A stretch of DNA of 64,000 bases from Latrodectus hesperus (lineage: Eukaryota; Arthropoda; Arachnida; Araneae; Theridiidae), in NCBI GenBank assembly GCA_037975125.1, contig CM075862.1, positions 13,713,125-13,777,124 of the forward strand. The letters run 5' to 3'. Each line of letters begins with the position of its first letter. The stretch's first letter is position 1. This document shows positions 24,761-37,345 of this stretch, in pieces. A model generated the notes under the pieces. That model was not told where the DNA came from. It made no database searches and saw only the letters and a program-made list of their open reading frames with translations. A program made the translations under genes and the position numbers.

Positions 24761-25920
24761 GACAGTGAGTCAATCTTAAAACATTTCATTTGGAGCAATT
24801 TTGTACTCCTTTTTGTGTGTAATTAAGTGTTATGCAACTGTCTTTTTTAACCTCGACTTATAAAGCGTGAATTGTGCTTCTACTTGTACTTTCTATAAGA
24901 TTCTATTTATTTATTTATTTTCTTTTATCTTTATTTTCTTTCCAAGTTTGTAATTAGAATTTTGGGACACTTTATATATTCCTTCACTGAAGCATGAAAT
25001 GTATAATATACAAATTTCTTGGAAATTTGAATAATTTATGAATCTTTCGTTAAGTGTTTATAAAATATTTGTCTTGCCATTAATATTTTATGAATCAAAA
25101 TTTGTGAGAGACACAGTCATGAATAAAGTTTCACATCAGCAAGTAAATTATATTGTACCTCATATTGATTTATTTATAATATATATAAATAAAATATAGT
25201 CTCCAATAACCAATTCATACAAAACAAGTAATATGAAAGGTAAACAAATCTAAAGTGGCGAATACATTGTTAGACATTCAATGTACTCATGAACTATTTA
25301 AGCGAATTTTACTCTTAAAATACTTATTATATATTTGAGACGTTACACAGTATATTATGTAACGCTCTCAAATATATAATGCAACAGGTATATAGATACC
25401 ATGTAAATAATTTTCTCGCTCGTTAAAATTATTTCCGCATTTTTATTTACATATTTATTAGGAGTTACAGATTTATTTTCTGAAATTATCCAATGGATAT
25501 TTTTCTTTATGAAGACTCAATACATGTCGCTAATATATTTTAACATTAAAAAAAAAAAAAAGCTTTCAAATTCAGTCACACAAAACGTAAATTTAAATAG
25601 TTTCTAAAACTAATTTTATAACATACAAATAATTAACTTTTTTAAATACATATTTGCCAATCGTATTATTATTGTTATAATATATATTATATTATTGTTA
25701 TAATATATTAAAATGTACTATCTTACCTTTTTAACTGAAAAATAAAAATAACATGCGACTTTACAAGGCTATACTTTATATATATATATATATATATCTG
25801 TGTGTGCGTGCGTGCGCAGAAAGTATAGTTGATAAATGATTTTGTAATAATTGTCCACACATCAAAATTATACTTCATTCGCTTTAAAAGAAAACTATGA
25901 GAAAAAGTTATGATATTCAA
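24761..25920. other. AT-rich spacer with hairpin and short tandem tracts
   Basis: No gene seen. It holds an imperfect palindrome at 25326-25380, a duplicated TATTATTGTTATAATATAT segment around 25665-25710, and a (TA)n-(TG)n tract near 25775-25815 flanked by CTATACTTT and AAAGTATAG. Confidence 0.6.
25326..25380. repeat. Near-perfect palindrome
   Basis: ATTATATATTTGAGACGTTACA at 25326-25347 is mirrored by 25358-25380 with one extra base in the right arm. The spacer is 10 bp. It may be a short MITE or a hairpin scar. Confidence 0.8.
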
Positions 25921-26457
25921 TTAACCGCTTGCTGTTATTCTCCGCATTTACCTGAAGAAGACATAGGATATTAGCTGTTAGGTTGTACCTTGGGAAAGAT
26001 ATAAGCTTCAGTTAAGCTTTTGTTGCTGTTATTCACATTTTCCAGGAGAAGAAAGAAAAAAATTGCTGTTAAGCTGTAGAGTCTATAAATGTTAAGAGCT
26101 TCTAAACTACTTGTTGTTGTCATCATCGACATTTACTGGGAGAAAAATAGAATAGTCCCGATTAGGTTATAGCTTGGAAAAGTTATGGACTTTAACTAAT
26201 CGTTTGTCATTCACATTTTCCTAGTGAAAAAAAGAATATTCGCTTTTGGGCTTTAGTTTTTGAAAGTTACGAGTATAATCTGTAACTATTAGCTTATTTT
26301 ATCATTCATATACTATACTAGATACTAAATATATTCGCTGTTAGGTTGTAGTTTGATAAGCTATGAGTTTTAATGAATGCTTGTTGTTGCCATTCACATT
26401 TTTCTGTAGGAAAAAAATCGATTATTTATAGTTAGGTTCTAACTTGGGATGTTGTCG
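25921..26457 (+). repeat. Degenerate tandem array, ~90-bp unit, about six copies
   Basis: Two landmarks recur with a period near 90 bp. One is a TTGTTGYYRTYATTCACATTT-like block at about 25930, 26024, 26112, 26207, 26300 and 26382. The other is a GCTGTTAGGTTGTAGYTTGG-like block at about 25975, 26065, 26158, 26240, 26336 and 26428. Copies are strongly diverged, so the array is old. No open frame runs through it. Confidence 0.75.
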
Positions 26458-26466
26458 AATATAAAT

Positions 26467-26689
26467 TGAATTTATTTATTTATTACATTACATATATTCA
26501 GACTTGTATGCTTGATTCTTGAGATCCGCTTGTAAGTCTTCGTCGATAATAGGACAAATAGCACAATGACAGGTGTACAACCACAGAAGATAACGAATAA
26601 AACACCCAGGGCCACGGTGGGAATCGAACCCACACTCCTACGCTCTCAAGCGATTAGCGGAGTGATACTTTGACCACTCCGCCACGGAG
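26467..26689 (-). mobile_element. Full-length tRNA-Ser-like SINE with target duplication
   Basis: On the minus strand the head has an A box GTGGCGGAGTGG and a B box GGGTTCGATTCCC, with a GCTAAT anticodon-loop-like segment. The 5' and 3' acceptor arms do not pair, so it is not a functional tRNA. A ~120-bp unrelated body and an (AAAT)n-type tail follow. The 11-bp CGAATATAAAT occurs at both ends (26456-26466 and 26690-26700), a clear target-site duplication. The copy inserted at the edge of the ~90-bp array. Confidence 0.88.
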
Positions 26690-27089
26690 CGAATATAAAT
26701 ATTGTAATGACGAATTCTAAAAATAATTAGCTATCAGGAAAAAACAGGATATCTCGTGATCTTTAGGTTAGGACAGAGCAATAAGTGAGATGAAAAAGTG
26801 CTCACTTTTAATTGGTAAATTAAAAAATATCTGAAAAATGTTAAAACTAAAGAAATCACATGCAAAAAGTAAAAAGCAAATATAAATTTGATAATAATTT
26901 TCACTACGCTGATTTTATTTTCTCTTTAGAATTCGGTGTTCAACTGTTGGATGAATTTTTTAAGGAGATTTCTTTTGATCAATTTATAAACAAGCAAGAA
27001 AAGGTAATACTGAGGCGTCTTTACAATTTCAATGTTTCCAAAATGTTTCGCTATAGAAGTATTATTCGTTATAGATATGGCATTGTTTC

Positions 27090-27880
27090 ATGGAGGAGTC
27101 TTTAGAGCAAAGACGTACTTTCATCTTCGTGGTGCTCTGGTTAAATGAAAGACGCACCCTTCTGATTTAATATCGTAGCCGTCAGCTAACAAGCTTGGCT
27201 TGTCCAAGTGTCAAAAATAACAACAAAAACGAACCATAAAATAGTAGATTCAGTCTGTAATGCATACTTCGGTGCCCTCTCATACCATTCGGCTGACAGG
27301 AGTGTTTGGTGTATTGTTTCCCTTCACTCAAAACCAGAGGCATTTTAAGCTATCAATGTTGTAATAAACTACGAACATAGATAACGGAATGGAACGATAT
27401 TGTCTTCACTGACAAATCCTTGTTCTGCCTGCAAACCACGATGGTTGGATTTGAGTCTGCAGAAACCATGACAAAATTCTGAACTGTTGCATTATTTGTC
27501 GCTACACTGCTCCGGCATACCATATCATGGTTTGGAACGGTTTGGGTTTCCTTCTCATATTCTTTAAGTAAGCATTGCCCTTACACTGTAGGATAATTTC
27601 TATAGGATAATAGGCGGCACGCAATGTTCAGGAGATTTTATTTACTCATCAGATTGAATTACTTCCTTAGTCTGCTAATTCTTCTGGATCTATCCCCAAT
27701 TGAAAACGTGTGATCAATACTTACATAACTGACCAGGAATGCACCAAACTAATGCTACATAAGATCTACTTTGGCAATATGTGGAAGTTGCATGTACTGC
27801 GATAACTCAAGGAAACATTCAAAGCTTCTTTGATTCTATGCCCAATGGCGTATGGCAGATGTTAAAAACAACACAATGAC
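27090..27880 (+). pseudogene. Tc1-like transposase fossil
   Basis: Pieces in several + frames fall in Tc1 order: WNDIVFTDKSLFCLQ near 27390-27432 (first Asp), YHIMVW near 27520, DLSPIENV followed by a stop near 27685-27712 (the Glu of DD34E), and a C-terminal SFDSMPNG-like end near 27825-27850. The middle Asp region is unreadable. Terminal repeats were not found. The neighbouring 81-codon frame at 26860-27105 has no recognisable match. Confidence 0.75.
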
Positions 27881-27905
27881 TTCACTAACAACCGATTTTG
27901 GGGAG

Positions 27906-28050
27906 CCAGCGGGGACCTGGTTGGTTAGGTGTCGTTCTCGTTATAGAAGTAATGAGTTTGAATCCCGATTTAAATGAAGATCCAACGTGTTCACTAAAGT
28001 GGAATAGAGCGCGTTAAAAAATATTAAAGATAAATTTAGGTATGTTATCG
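27906..28050 (+). repeat. SINE family B, tRNA-like head, + copy
   Basis: Starts CCTGGTTGGTTAGG and continues to a B box AGTTTGAATCCC, then the GTGTTCACTAAAG segment typical of this family (compare 59386-59675). It is 3'-truncated or diverged after about 28050. Confidence 0.65.
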
Positions 28051-28059
28051 TATAATGCT

Positions 28060-28362
28060 CGGCTACACGGACACAAAGAGTGGAAGTGATAATACCTTAT
28101 CCTGGGGCAGCCAGTGGTTGTGCCCTCATAGCCCCAAAGATAGTCCTCATAATTTAAAAGGCAGAAACTAAGCAGAAGATCCCCAAAATTGGTATCCCAC
28201 CCTCAGAGATATCATTTCACACAGATTACATTGCAAGCACTAACGTATTCCAGCCACCATGAGCGAACATGATGAATCTACGAATGGGTCTGGGTTCAAA
28301 CTCACTGACTTCCGATAACGAGAAATAACGTCCAAACCAACCAGGCCACCCCGACCTCTATA
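28060..28362 (-). repeat. SINE family B, inverted copy
   Basis: Read on the minus strand from 28362: GGTGGCCTGGTTGGTTTGG, then GAGTTTGAACCC, then a body with GTGAAATGATATCTCTGAGG and ATCTTCTGCTTAG, matching 59386-59675. It faces the + copy next to it. Confidence 0.7.
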
Positions 28363-30199
<1,837 letters not shown>

Positions 30200-30205
30200 T
30201 TCAAT

Positions 30206-30852
30206 ATGCAGGAGGATGTGCCTATTGTTTCCGACTCACAAATTTCTAAATTAGGTATAAAGTTATCACCGAAATGCAAAAATAATATGAAACTATGTTT
30301 CATTCAAGTTGAATGCAATTTCCAATTATTCGGTATAACGTCTGACCTTACGAAATACAACAACATTGTTTCTACAATTGATACGGAAACGCTTTCTGAT
30401 GTGTCAGATATTTTACTGTCGCCGCCAGACAAGGATAAATATATCACATAAAAACAACGCCTGATTCAGGAATTTTCAGATTCCGAGAATCAACAGATCC
30501 GAAAGTTACTCTCAGAACTTCAGTTGGGAGACGACAAACCATATCACCTGCTCAGAAAAATGCGGGAATCAGCTGGCACGGCTTTATCAGACGATTGTTT
30601 TATCGAACTTATGGTTTCAGCACCTGCCAGCGGATATTCAGAGTATTCTTTCTCTGTGAACTCTGTACCACTCGAAAATCTCACGAAAATGGCAGATAGA
30701 ATCGCCGAAGTAAGATCTGACCCTCTAACGATCACCGCGTGTGCTACACAATCAGTACCTAAGGCTGGCGCCGGCCCATCCCTTGCTGAAGCAGGTGTTT
30801 CTTGCTCGCAGCAGAGGTGGTCGCTCTTCGTGCGGCAATAGCTTCGCTTAGC
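30206..30852 (+). pseudogene. gypsy-like Gag fragment
   Basis: The frame from 30206 reads to a TAA at 30449-30451 and resumes in the same frame (RLIQEFSDSENQQIRKLL, then LLRKMRESAG), a layout I recognise from arthropod gypsy Gag proteins (an Ile/Leu-rich domain followed by LLxxMR). Near 30600 a short stretch is better read in the next frame before returning to LENLTKMADRIAEV, so a compensating indel pair is likely. It is then cut by the LINE insertion at 30864. No zinc knuckle is obvious before the cut. Confidence 0.75.
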
Positions 30853-30863
30853 CAAAAGATTGA

Positions 30864-31309
30864 TTCGGCCTATTCTCACTTATTCATCTGAAACGTGGAC
30901 ATTGACTGAGAAGGACAAACAAACCATCTCTATTTTCGAAAGAAAAACTTTGCATATTTGGTGGAATAAAATGTGAGAATACATGGCGAAGAAGAACTAA
31001 TTTGGAGCTCTATAAACTTTATAAAGAACCAGATATTGTTAAGTTTATCTCAATACAGAGATTAAAATGGGCAGGACATTTGAGCCGGATGAATGACAAT
31101 CGGGTGACAAAAAAATTTTCTTGGCTCGCCCCATGGGCACCAGAAGAAGAGGACGACCGAAACACCGATGGCGTGACTGCCTTGAAAACGACCTAAAAAC
31201 ACTAAAAGTGACAAACTGGATGACCTTGTCCAAAAATAGGGGGTCCTGGTATGCACTTCTGAGGAAGGCAAATGCCCACCCTGGGTTGTCAGGCCAATGA
31301 AGAAGAAGT
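30864..31309 (+). mobile_element. RTE-like LINE, 5'-truncated 3' end, inserted in gag
   Basis: Encodes the C-terminal tail of a non-LTR retrotransposon protein: LIRPILTYSSETWTLTEKD, ISIFERKTL, then LYKLYKEPDIVKFISIQRLK, WAGHLSRMNDNRVTKK, RRGRPKHRWRDCLEND and a final WYALLRKANAHPGL. The pieces need at least three frame changes, so it is dead. The 3' end runs into GAAGAAGAAG, a short simple-repeat tail. The 11-bp CAAAAGATTGA at 30853-30863 and 31310-31320 is the target duplication. The RTE-type clade assignment is from memory of similar tails and is tentative. Confidence 0.85.
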
Positions 31310-31745
31310 CAAAAGATTGAGCGCATTGCGCTGGAACGATTGAGAAACCGTTCACGTGGGAGGTTTAATAAATCACCGCATCGACACCCGACAATAAACA
31401 ATAGCGAACTTATTATTATCATCAGAGATTTGAAAGAACGCAAGGAAATGCCGCCATCCTTGTTCTTTTTCGACTCCCGATCAAGAAAACTAGATTCGGC
31501 TATCGAAACTGATTTCGGTGACATCCACTCCGATAGCCTATAAATCGTATCGCGTATTGGTTTATGACAAAAAGACTCACTTAAAATTTTTAGTAGACTC
31601 AGGGTCAGATAGATGTCTCGTGTGTCCCACGTTCTTGTGCAACTAAAAAGTCGCGCCCTGCGTCTCTAGAATTATATGCGGCCAATAACAAAAAAATTCA
31701 CACTTATGGAATAAAATTATGAAATTTAGATTTAGGATTAAGACT
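31310..31745 (+). pseudogene. gypsy-like Gag end and aspartic protease remnant
   Basis: Continues the interrupted gag with IALERLRNRSRGRFNKSPH. After one or more frameshifts it reaches KFLVDSGSDRCLVCP around 31584-31628, the active-site signature of retroviral-type aspartic proteases, then RPASLELYAANNKK. Several stops follow. No downstream pol was found before the sequence becomes unassignable at about 31750. Confidence 0.72.
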
Positions 31746-32890
31746 TCACATAAATCTCTCATAACCAGATTCTTCAGTCTTGCAATGTTCTCTGTGATTT
31801 CACATCTATAGAAAATCACCTATATCACCTCTACCAACTTTTCTCTATCAATGTCATCAATTAAGCCTATTCAATGCATTTGCTGATGTATATCTTATCC
31901 TTGGATGAAAGGCATCTCTCGCCATGCTGTCCTCTGAAGAGGTGGCTCCATCTGCTGGAGATTCTTGTATCAATATTCATGTTAGAATTATCAACATGAT
32001 TGTTTCAGTTATCAAAATTTATCAACTGTTATGTTTTTCCAATGTGTTCTAAAAGCATCTTAGTATAGAGCTCCAAAGGTGATTTTTCTTTGCTATATAC
32101 TACTAAATACTTCTCTACACATAGTTCGAATTTAACGAAATTAAACTTCATAATTTTAGGAGCATAAAACACAATAAATGAATATTGCATAAACAAAATG
32201 AGAAAAGGTTTTTGGTGACATCAACAAATTTTTAATAATTAAAATATAAAATTTAAAGGCTCGGCATATAAAATTTACGCATCAAATTAGATCCCATTTG
32301 GACGCAGTCTATATAACCCGATAGTGGTCGGGATTTACAGTAGAAAACTTACGTTTAGCTTTTGAAGAATTTACTATTTTTAAAGATATTTACTGTTTAT
32401 TTAGTTTTATACAAAGTAAAGTTTCCTTTAAAAAATTTACGTACACATCGAATGGGGGATAGAACACGTGAAAATAATTTTAGCTAAGAAATTGATACTT
32501 ATTGAAGTGAAGATATCTTTTCTCTGAGTTTCAATGCATTCCCGATCGTTGACCTATTAGGAAAACTGTAAACACATTCGCTGCACTAAAGTGTAAATAA
32601 TACTTCAAGAATAAAAAAAAACATTAAATGTTGGTATGTTTTAGAATTAAATTGTGGTAATGTAAAAAAAAAGTGAGGATGTGATACAAAAAAAAGTATT
32701 TTTCTGTCCTCAGCGATTACACATAGATAACAATTTTTTAAGAAAAAGAGAGAAAAATCACATATCTCAATTCAATTTTTGAAATGAATAGTGTTCCAGA
32801 ATGTTCCCCATTATGGAAAAATCAACTTTATTGTGAGTTCAAACCGATGTTAATTACGTCTGAAATTAATTACATACTTTACATTTATAC
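31746..32890. other. Unassigned stretch
   Basis: No reading frame or repeat recognised. Simple A-rich runs occur near 32615-32695. Confidence 0.5.
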
Positions 32891-32892
32891 AA

Positions 32893-33120
32893 GGAAGGGG
32901 CAGATCTGGTAAACGAATGGTTAGTTCTCTCGCCTTCCGTTCAACAGTTCGTGGGTTTGAATCCTACTTCGGACATGGATGTTTGTAATGGTTCTGAATC
33001 CACTTTAAATCGTAGCCCTTGTTTGCAAAAAGTGGCATTTGAGCGACGATACCGATAAAATTGCCATTCCATTCTGCACAGCCAATCTCAATTCAATCCT
33101 GAGTTTTTGTCCGAATGTTT
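32893..33120 (+). repeat. SINE family C, tRNA-like head
   Basis: The head has GGTAAACGAATGGTTAG and a B box GGGTTTGAATCC. The body GGTTCTGAATCCACTTTAAAT and AGCCCTTGTTTGCAAAA recurs in weaker form near 21640, 24170 and 40735. Probably a tRNA-derived SINE. Confidence 0.65.
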
Positions 33121-34050
33121 AATCCAAATTAAGAATATAAAAATATTTTTATTGATAATAATTGCTTACGAAAATACTGATGGAATTGCATTCGATTTTT
33201 GATAAATTTAAGTTAAAAAAAAAAAAACAGAAAAGGATATTATTTATGTAAGTCCAGATATGAATCACTATAAAATAATATTAGGAAAATTAAAAAAAAG
33301 GAGTGAAATATTTTCCGTAATGGTTTCCGGAGAGTTTCTAGTTTTCCAGGTTTTTTTTTCTCTTGTAATCCTTAGAATAGGAATGCATAAATATATTTAT
33401 TCCACTTTTAGTTTAGCGAATTTAAAATTTCTTTCTTTATAAAAGAAGACAGATTAAATATATTCATTTGTTCTTTTGCGAAAGTTACAGTTAAGCCTCA
33501 CGTGTGTGGAAAAAGTTTTGATTCCGTGCAAATTTAATTTTTTTATTCGTCAAATTTAGTCAGTTTCATTTTATTGTTAAAGTACTTAAGATTTATTGTC
33601 TTTTTATTTTTTTGTAAAAAAAATAGTTTACAAATTAAATTATCTCAACAAGTCAATTCGCTTAAATTGGAGCGAAGTCTTTGCCGATTAGGAAGAAATA
33701 GTTATTCTTATCGGAGCTTGTTTAAAATGCAGAATTCATTGCGATTTTCCAGCTTAGTTGGAAAGGTGAATCTTTAAATTATTTCGCCGGGAAGATGCGC
33801 AAAAGAAATAAGAAATGAAAGGATTCGCCTTTCACCTGTCACAGGCAGACGTATATTTTTATAGGATTGTAGTGTTTATTAGACGTCAAATGTCTTATAC
33901 AAAATCCCTTTTAGGGAAGGCAAATCTGCTTTTTTCTTTTGAATGAAACGAATTCTAGATGATATATGCCATACGGGGAAAAACAATTTCAAAAGGGATA
34001 TCTATTATTTTTTTAATAAAAGGAAAAATAAAATAAACAAATTTTGTTTT
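33121..34050. other. Unassigned AT-rich stretch
   Basis: Short frames at 33260-33442 and 33574-33777 have no recognisable domain. Nothing else seen. Confidence 0.5.
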
Positions 34051-34051
34051 T

Positions 34052-34375
34052 TTTAGATATTGTAGCATTTCTCGCTCCCAAGCTACACGTCGGAAGTTCG
34101 GTTGTCGGGCTGGGTTAGGTCGACTCGACTTTTCATCCCTTCAGTGGGTTGATAAATGTGAGCACCAAGCATGCTTGGGAACAAAACACAGGGGATTTCG
34201 CGCTAGGCTGACCGGGACGTATGCTTTGCACCCCAGGGACCCTAGGTCAGAAAAGCGGATATGGGCCACTGTAGGCCAAAGGGCTGTCGTGCAACTGAGT
34301 TTGGTTTTTAAAGATAAAAAATTATCTGTAAGTAACTTTATAAAAAAATTCAGCATCATACAAATAAAGTAAAAA
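34052..34375 (+). repeat. SINE-like interspersed repeat, GC-rich island
   Basis: A sharply GC-richer block (GTCGGAAGTTCGG, TGGGTTAGGTCGACTCGAC, TTTCATCCCTTCAGTGGG, GCACCAAGCATGCTTGGGA, CCCCAGGGACCCTAGGTC) ends in an A-rich tail. The order of modules matches an arthropod SINE I recall from spider genomes. The short frames on both strands here are by-products. Confidence 0.6.
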
Positions 34376-35015
34376 AAAAATTTTATTTTTATTTATATGA
34401 ATTTGTATTTTTTTCCAGGTGAAGCAATTCTAGCTTTTCCAGAGTTTTATTTTTTTATTTTCATTATTCAGAGCTTTTACTATATTTATTATTATTCTTC
34501 CCATTAATGCGATTTAACTATGCCTTTGTGAGATTATATATTAGAATGATTATCCATTTATGCAGTCCTAATGAGACTAGTATGTGTACTAATGGGGACA
34601 TTACATCAGATTCTTCGCATTTTAATCAGATCTTTATTCTTTAGTCCTTAATATGCATGTGCAACAATAATAAAAATAAAAACAAGATATTTATTATACT
34701 TAAAGTAAGATTTATTGTGACCCTGTGGTAAGACTGGGTTCTTCGATGTAGAAGGCAACTGATTCAATACCAGCCAAAAGTGAATAACATGGTTTGGGTG
34801 TTGTACCTATGCTTTCTGAATGTATACCTGTGGGGAAAAATAATGCTAGTTTTCCAGGTTTCCTCCCTTTTAAAGCGGGAATATGTCACACAATTTCTAT
34901 CTCGAAAAGGAAAGTTCTATCTCGGAAAGGACAGCACAACAGGTACTAATTGAAGAATGACCAACAGATTTTGATTGTTAGATTATCCATTCTGTGATAT
35001 CAAAGTGACCACATA
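34376..35015. other. Unassigned stretch, weak SINE traces
   Basis: Around 34725-34830 there is a tRNA-head-like trace (GACCCTGTGGTAAGACTGG, ACTGATTCAATACC), too degraded to classify. No gene seen. Confidence 0.4.
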
Positions 35016-36251
35016 CGAGGGTCACTCTGAAATTTTTGAGATACAACTAGGTTTTTAAAGTTATACTTACAAAATTTTTGGTGTGTTCAAAGTAGTCTCC
35101 TCCAGCATCAATGCACTTTTGTAGACGAATTTTCCACAGATTAAATGCCTCAAGCCATTCATTTCTTCGAATAGATGAAAAAATGCATTTATAGCCACAT
35201 CAATCTCTTCTGAATGAAAACGACGTCCACGTAAGTTCTTTTTTAGATTAAAGAATAACCGAAAGTCGCACATAGGTGAATACGGTGGATGTTCGATCAC
35301 TTTTATTTGTTTTTGTTTAAGAAACGCAACTGTTAATCCAGCTGTATGTGAAGATGCATTGTCATGGTGAAGCATTAGTCCCCTAACATTCAGTTCTTGT
35401 AGAGTTTCTGGAAGACATTGAGTGGTATACCAGTTTGCTGTTACTGTCTTCTGTCCTTCCAACTTGATGGCTTTGACCAATCCCGTACTTCTGAAGAAAA
35501 CGGCATGCATCACTTTTTTCAGTGCGGGTTGTTTTTTCCCCATTGTCGGCGTGGGATCATCTTCAAAGACCCATACTTTGCTTTCTTGACATGTTGGAAC
35601 GTCAAAAAATGGTATGCACGTTTCATCACCTGTTACAATTTTAGAAATGATGCGGTGGCTACCATCCTTCAGCATATTAAGAGTTTCTTTACTGATTCTG
35701 ACACGCTCCTCTTTTTGATGCTCAGTTAGATTATGGGGAACCCAACGGCAAACTACTTTTTTCATATGTAATTTTTCATGAATGATTTTGTGTATGGCTG
35801 TGGATCCAAGTTTAAGTTCCTTATGTATCATTTGATAGGTACAGCGATTATCATCCATTAAGATTTTTCACATGGCAGACACATTATCCGGGATTACTGC
35901 CGACGGCGGCCTTCCTGTGTGTTCTTCATCCTGAAGAAAATTGCGACCTCTTCTAAATTCTCTAAACCATCTGAATACAGTAGCACGAGCTGGAGATTCA
36001 TCACCAAATGCTAATTGCAACCGTTGAACGCATTCTTCTTGATTTCATCCTGCTTTGAAATCGTAGAAAATCATAGCGCGAAAATGTTCTCGCGTCAACT
36101 CCATTTTCTCTTTTGTTTAAAATTTATTCCACGCTAAACAGGTTGAAGTAAGTCAGTAAAAAATCGTCTTCTGTGTTAAAATACTTTGCCGTTATTTTTA
36201 TTTTGTAAATTCTCATCAGCGCGTATCTCAAAAATTTCAGAGTAACCCTCG
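35016..36251 (-). mobile_element. mariner element, full length, degraded
   Basis: A 1,236-bp element bounded by TA (35014-35015 and 36252-36253). The termini CGAGGGTCACTCTGAAATTT and its near-exact inverse at 36251 are about 28-bp inverted repeats. The right end sits directly on a (TA)n tract. The transposase on the minus strand is broken. Confidence 0.93.
35047..36104 (-). pseudogene. mariner transposase pseudogene (DD34D family)
   Basis: Starts MELTREHFRAMIFYDF at 36104, with an N-terminal HTH region (ARATVFRWFREF). Two in-frame TGA codons (in KAG*NQ and SAM*KIL), both plausible CGA-to-TGA decay, interrupt the N-terminal part. A clean frame then runs 35858 to 35067: VTGDET (Asp 1), HHDNASSHTA (Asp 2), YSPMCDF (Asp 3). 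Three residues are lost where mariners have YSPDLAPCDF, so spacing is 31 rather than 34. A frameshift near 35160 puts the tail out of frame; the expected CIDAGGDYFE is read in another frame and ends at 35047-35049. Length fits the ~345-residue family norm. Confidence 0.92.

Positions 36252-36252
<1 letters not shown>

Positions 36253-36330
<78 letters not shown>
36253..36330. repeat. (TA)n microsatellite beside mariner
   Basis: Pure TA repeat starting at the target duplication of the mariner element. Confidence 0.97.
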
Positions 36331-36332
<2 letters not shown>

Positions 36333-36636
36333 TAAATATTTTAGTTTACATAAGAAAATTATCTTAAAGTTTTACTTCTGATTAATATCATTACTAAATA
36401 AAATAATTCTTAATTAATATCATTTACTAAAATAAAAATGATCATGGAAACTTAGAAGTTGATTGCCTATAAGTTGAACGGAGGAGAGGGACTAAGACAT
36501 TAAGATTGTTTGATGGTGCACTGGTTGTTTCGAATTATAATGATATAATGTAACAGACACTATCTGTATTCAGTAAATTAATAATGATAAACCGGCGCTG
36601 TTTTAATTTAAAATATTAAGCAAAACTTTATTTTAC
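36331..36636. other. AT-rich spacer
   Basis: No gene or repeat recognised, apart from a short duplicated TTAATATCATT(T)ACTAAA motif at 36382-36430. Confidence 0.5.
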
Positions 36637-36932
36637 CAACGGTGAGCACCGGTTGACTAACTCTTCGTTACAACAAGGCCAGAAACTGATACTCTCATTT
36701 ATCGTTACCAGGTATGCACCCGTAAACCTAGTCACGAAGGCGAGTAGTACGATCCACGTCACTCTACCACAAACCCGTTTATAGGGTGGGCCTCATTCAT
36801 CCATCATCTCAGAACAAAGGACAAGAAACACAGGCAAATAAAGGAGCATTGATGTCTGAACAGGGATTCGAACCCAGGACTCACGTAGCATAGAAGTCAG
36901 TAGCGCTAACCACTCAGCCATCAGCAAGCACA
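36637..36932 (-). repeat. SINE family A, nearly full length
   Basis: On the minus strand: tRNA-like head with GGCTGAGTGG and GGGTTCGAATCCC, then a body including CACCCTATAAACGGGTTTGTG, ACGTGGATCGTAC and CATTTATCGTTACC read in reverse. At least five copies of this family lie in the window. Confidence 0.82.
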
Positions 36933-37345
36933 ACATCCTTAAAAGAAATTATCCTTTTAAAGCCGATAAAATTATTGAAAAAATATTTAAATTGAAATTT
37001 TCATATCTGGAATAAATTCTTAAAATGAGGAAACAAAAGTTCTTTTTTTTTCAGTTTAAGAATGTTTTGTTTTTATTGTGAAGAAGAGCGTAAACATTTA
37101 GTGAGGGAATTTCGATGTGTCTGTAATTTTGTAAGTATTTTAATATTTTTCGAAATTATTTTTAAATATGCTAATAGTTTTGTAAATATTCAACACTTCT
37201 TTTTCTTCCCATTTTTAACGTGAATCACGAAAACAACTTGTCGACAACTCACTCTGCTGATAGACGATTGGCCTAAAATATATTTAAAGTAAACCAAAGT
37301 ACCAGTAAAGAAATTTTTTATCTATAAATATGCAAAATACAGATA
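36933..37345. other. AT-rich spacer
   Basis: No gene or repeat recognised. Confidence 0.5.

Larger units (their letters stand above)
30200..31745 (+). mobile_element. Ty3/gypsy-like LTR retrotransposon fossil (gag and protease part)
   Basis: A gag-type polyprotein segment starts near 30206. After a foreign insertion at 30864-31309 it resumes with an Arg-rich gag end and an aspartic protease motif DSGSD at 31596-31610. Reverse transcriptase, integrase and LTRs were not seen, so this is an internal fragment. It carries a stop at 30449-30451 and shifts frame near 30600-30660 and again in the distal part. Confidence 0.8.

Noticed and set aside
26600..26690. Functional tRNA-Ser gene
   Set aside because: Boxes A and B are present but the acceptor arms do not pair, and the copy has a SINE body, tail and target duplication.
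30544..31355. Minus-strand frames across the gag/LINE region
   Set aside because: Shadows of the + strand retroelement code; none has its own recognisable motif.
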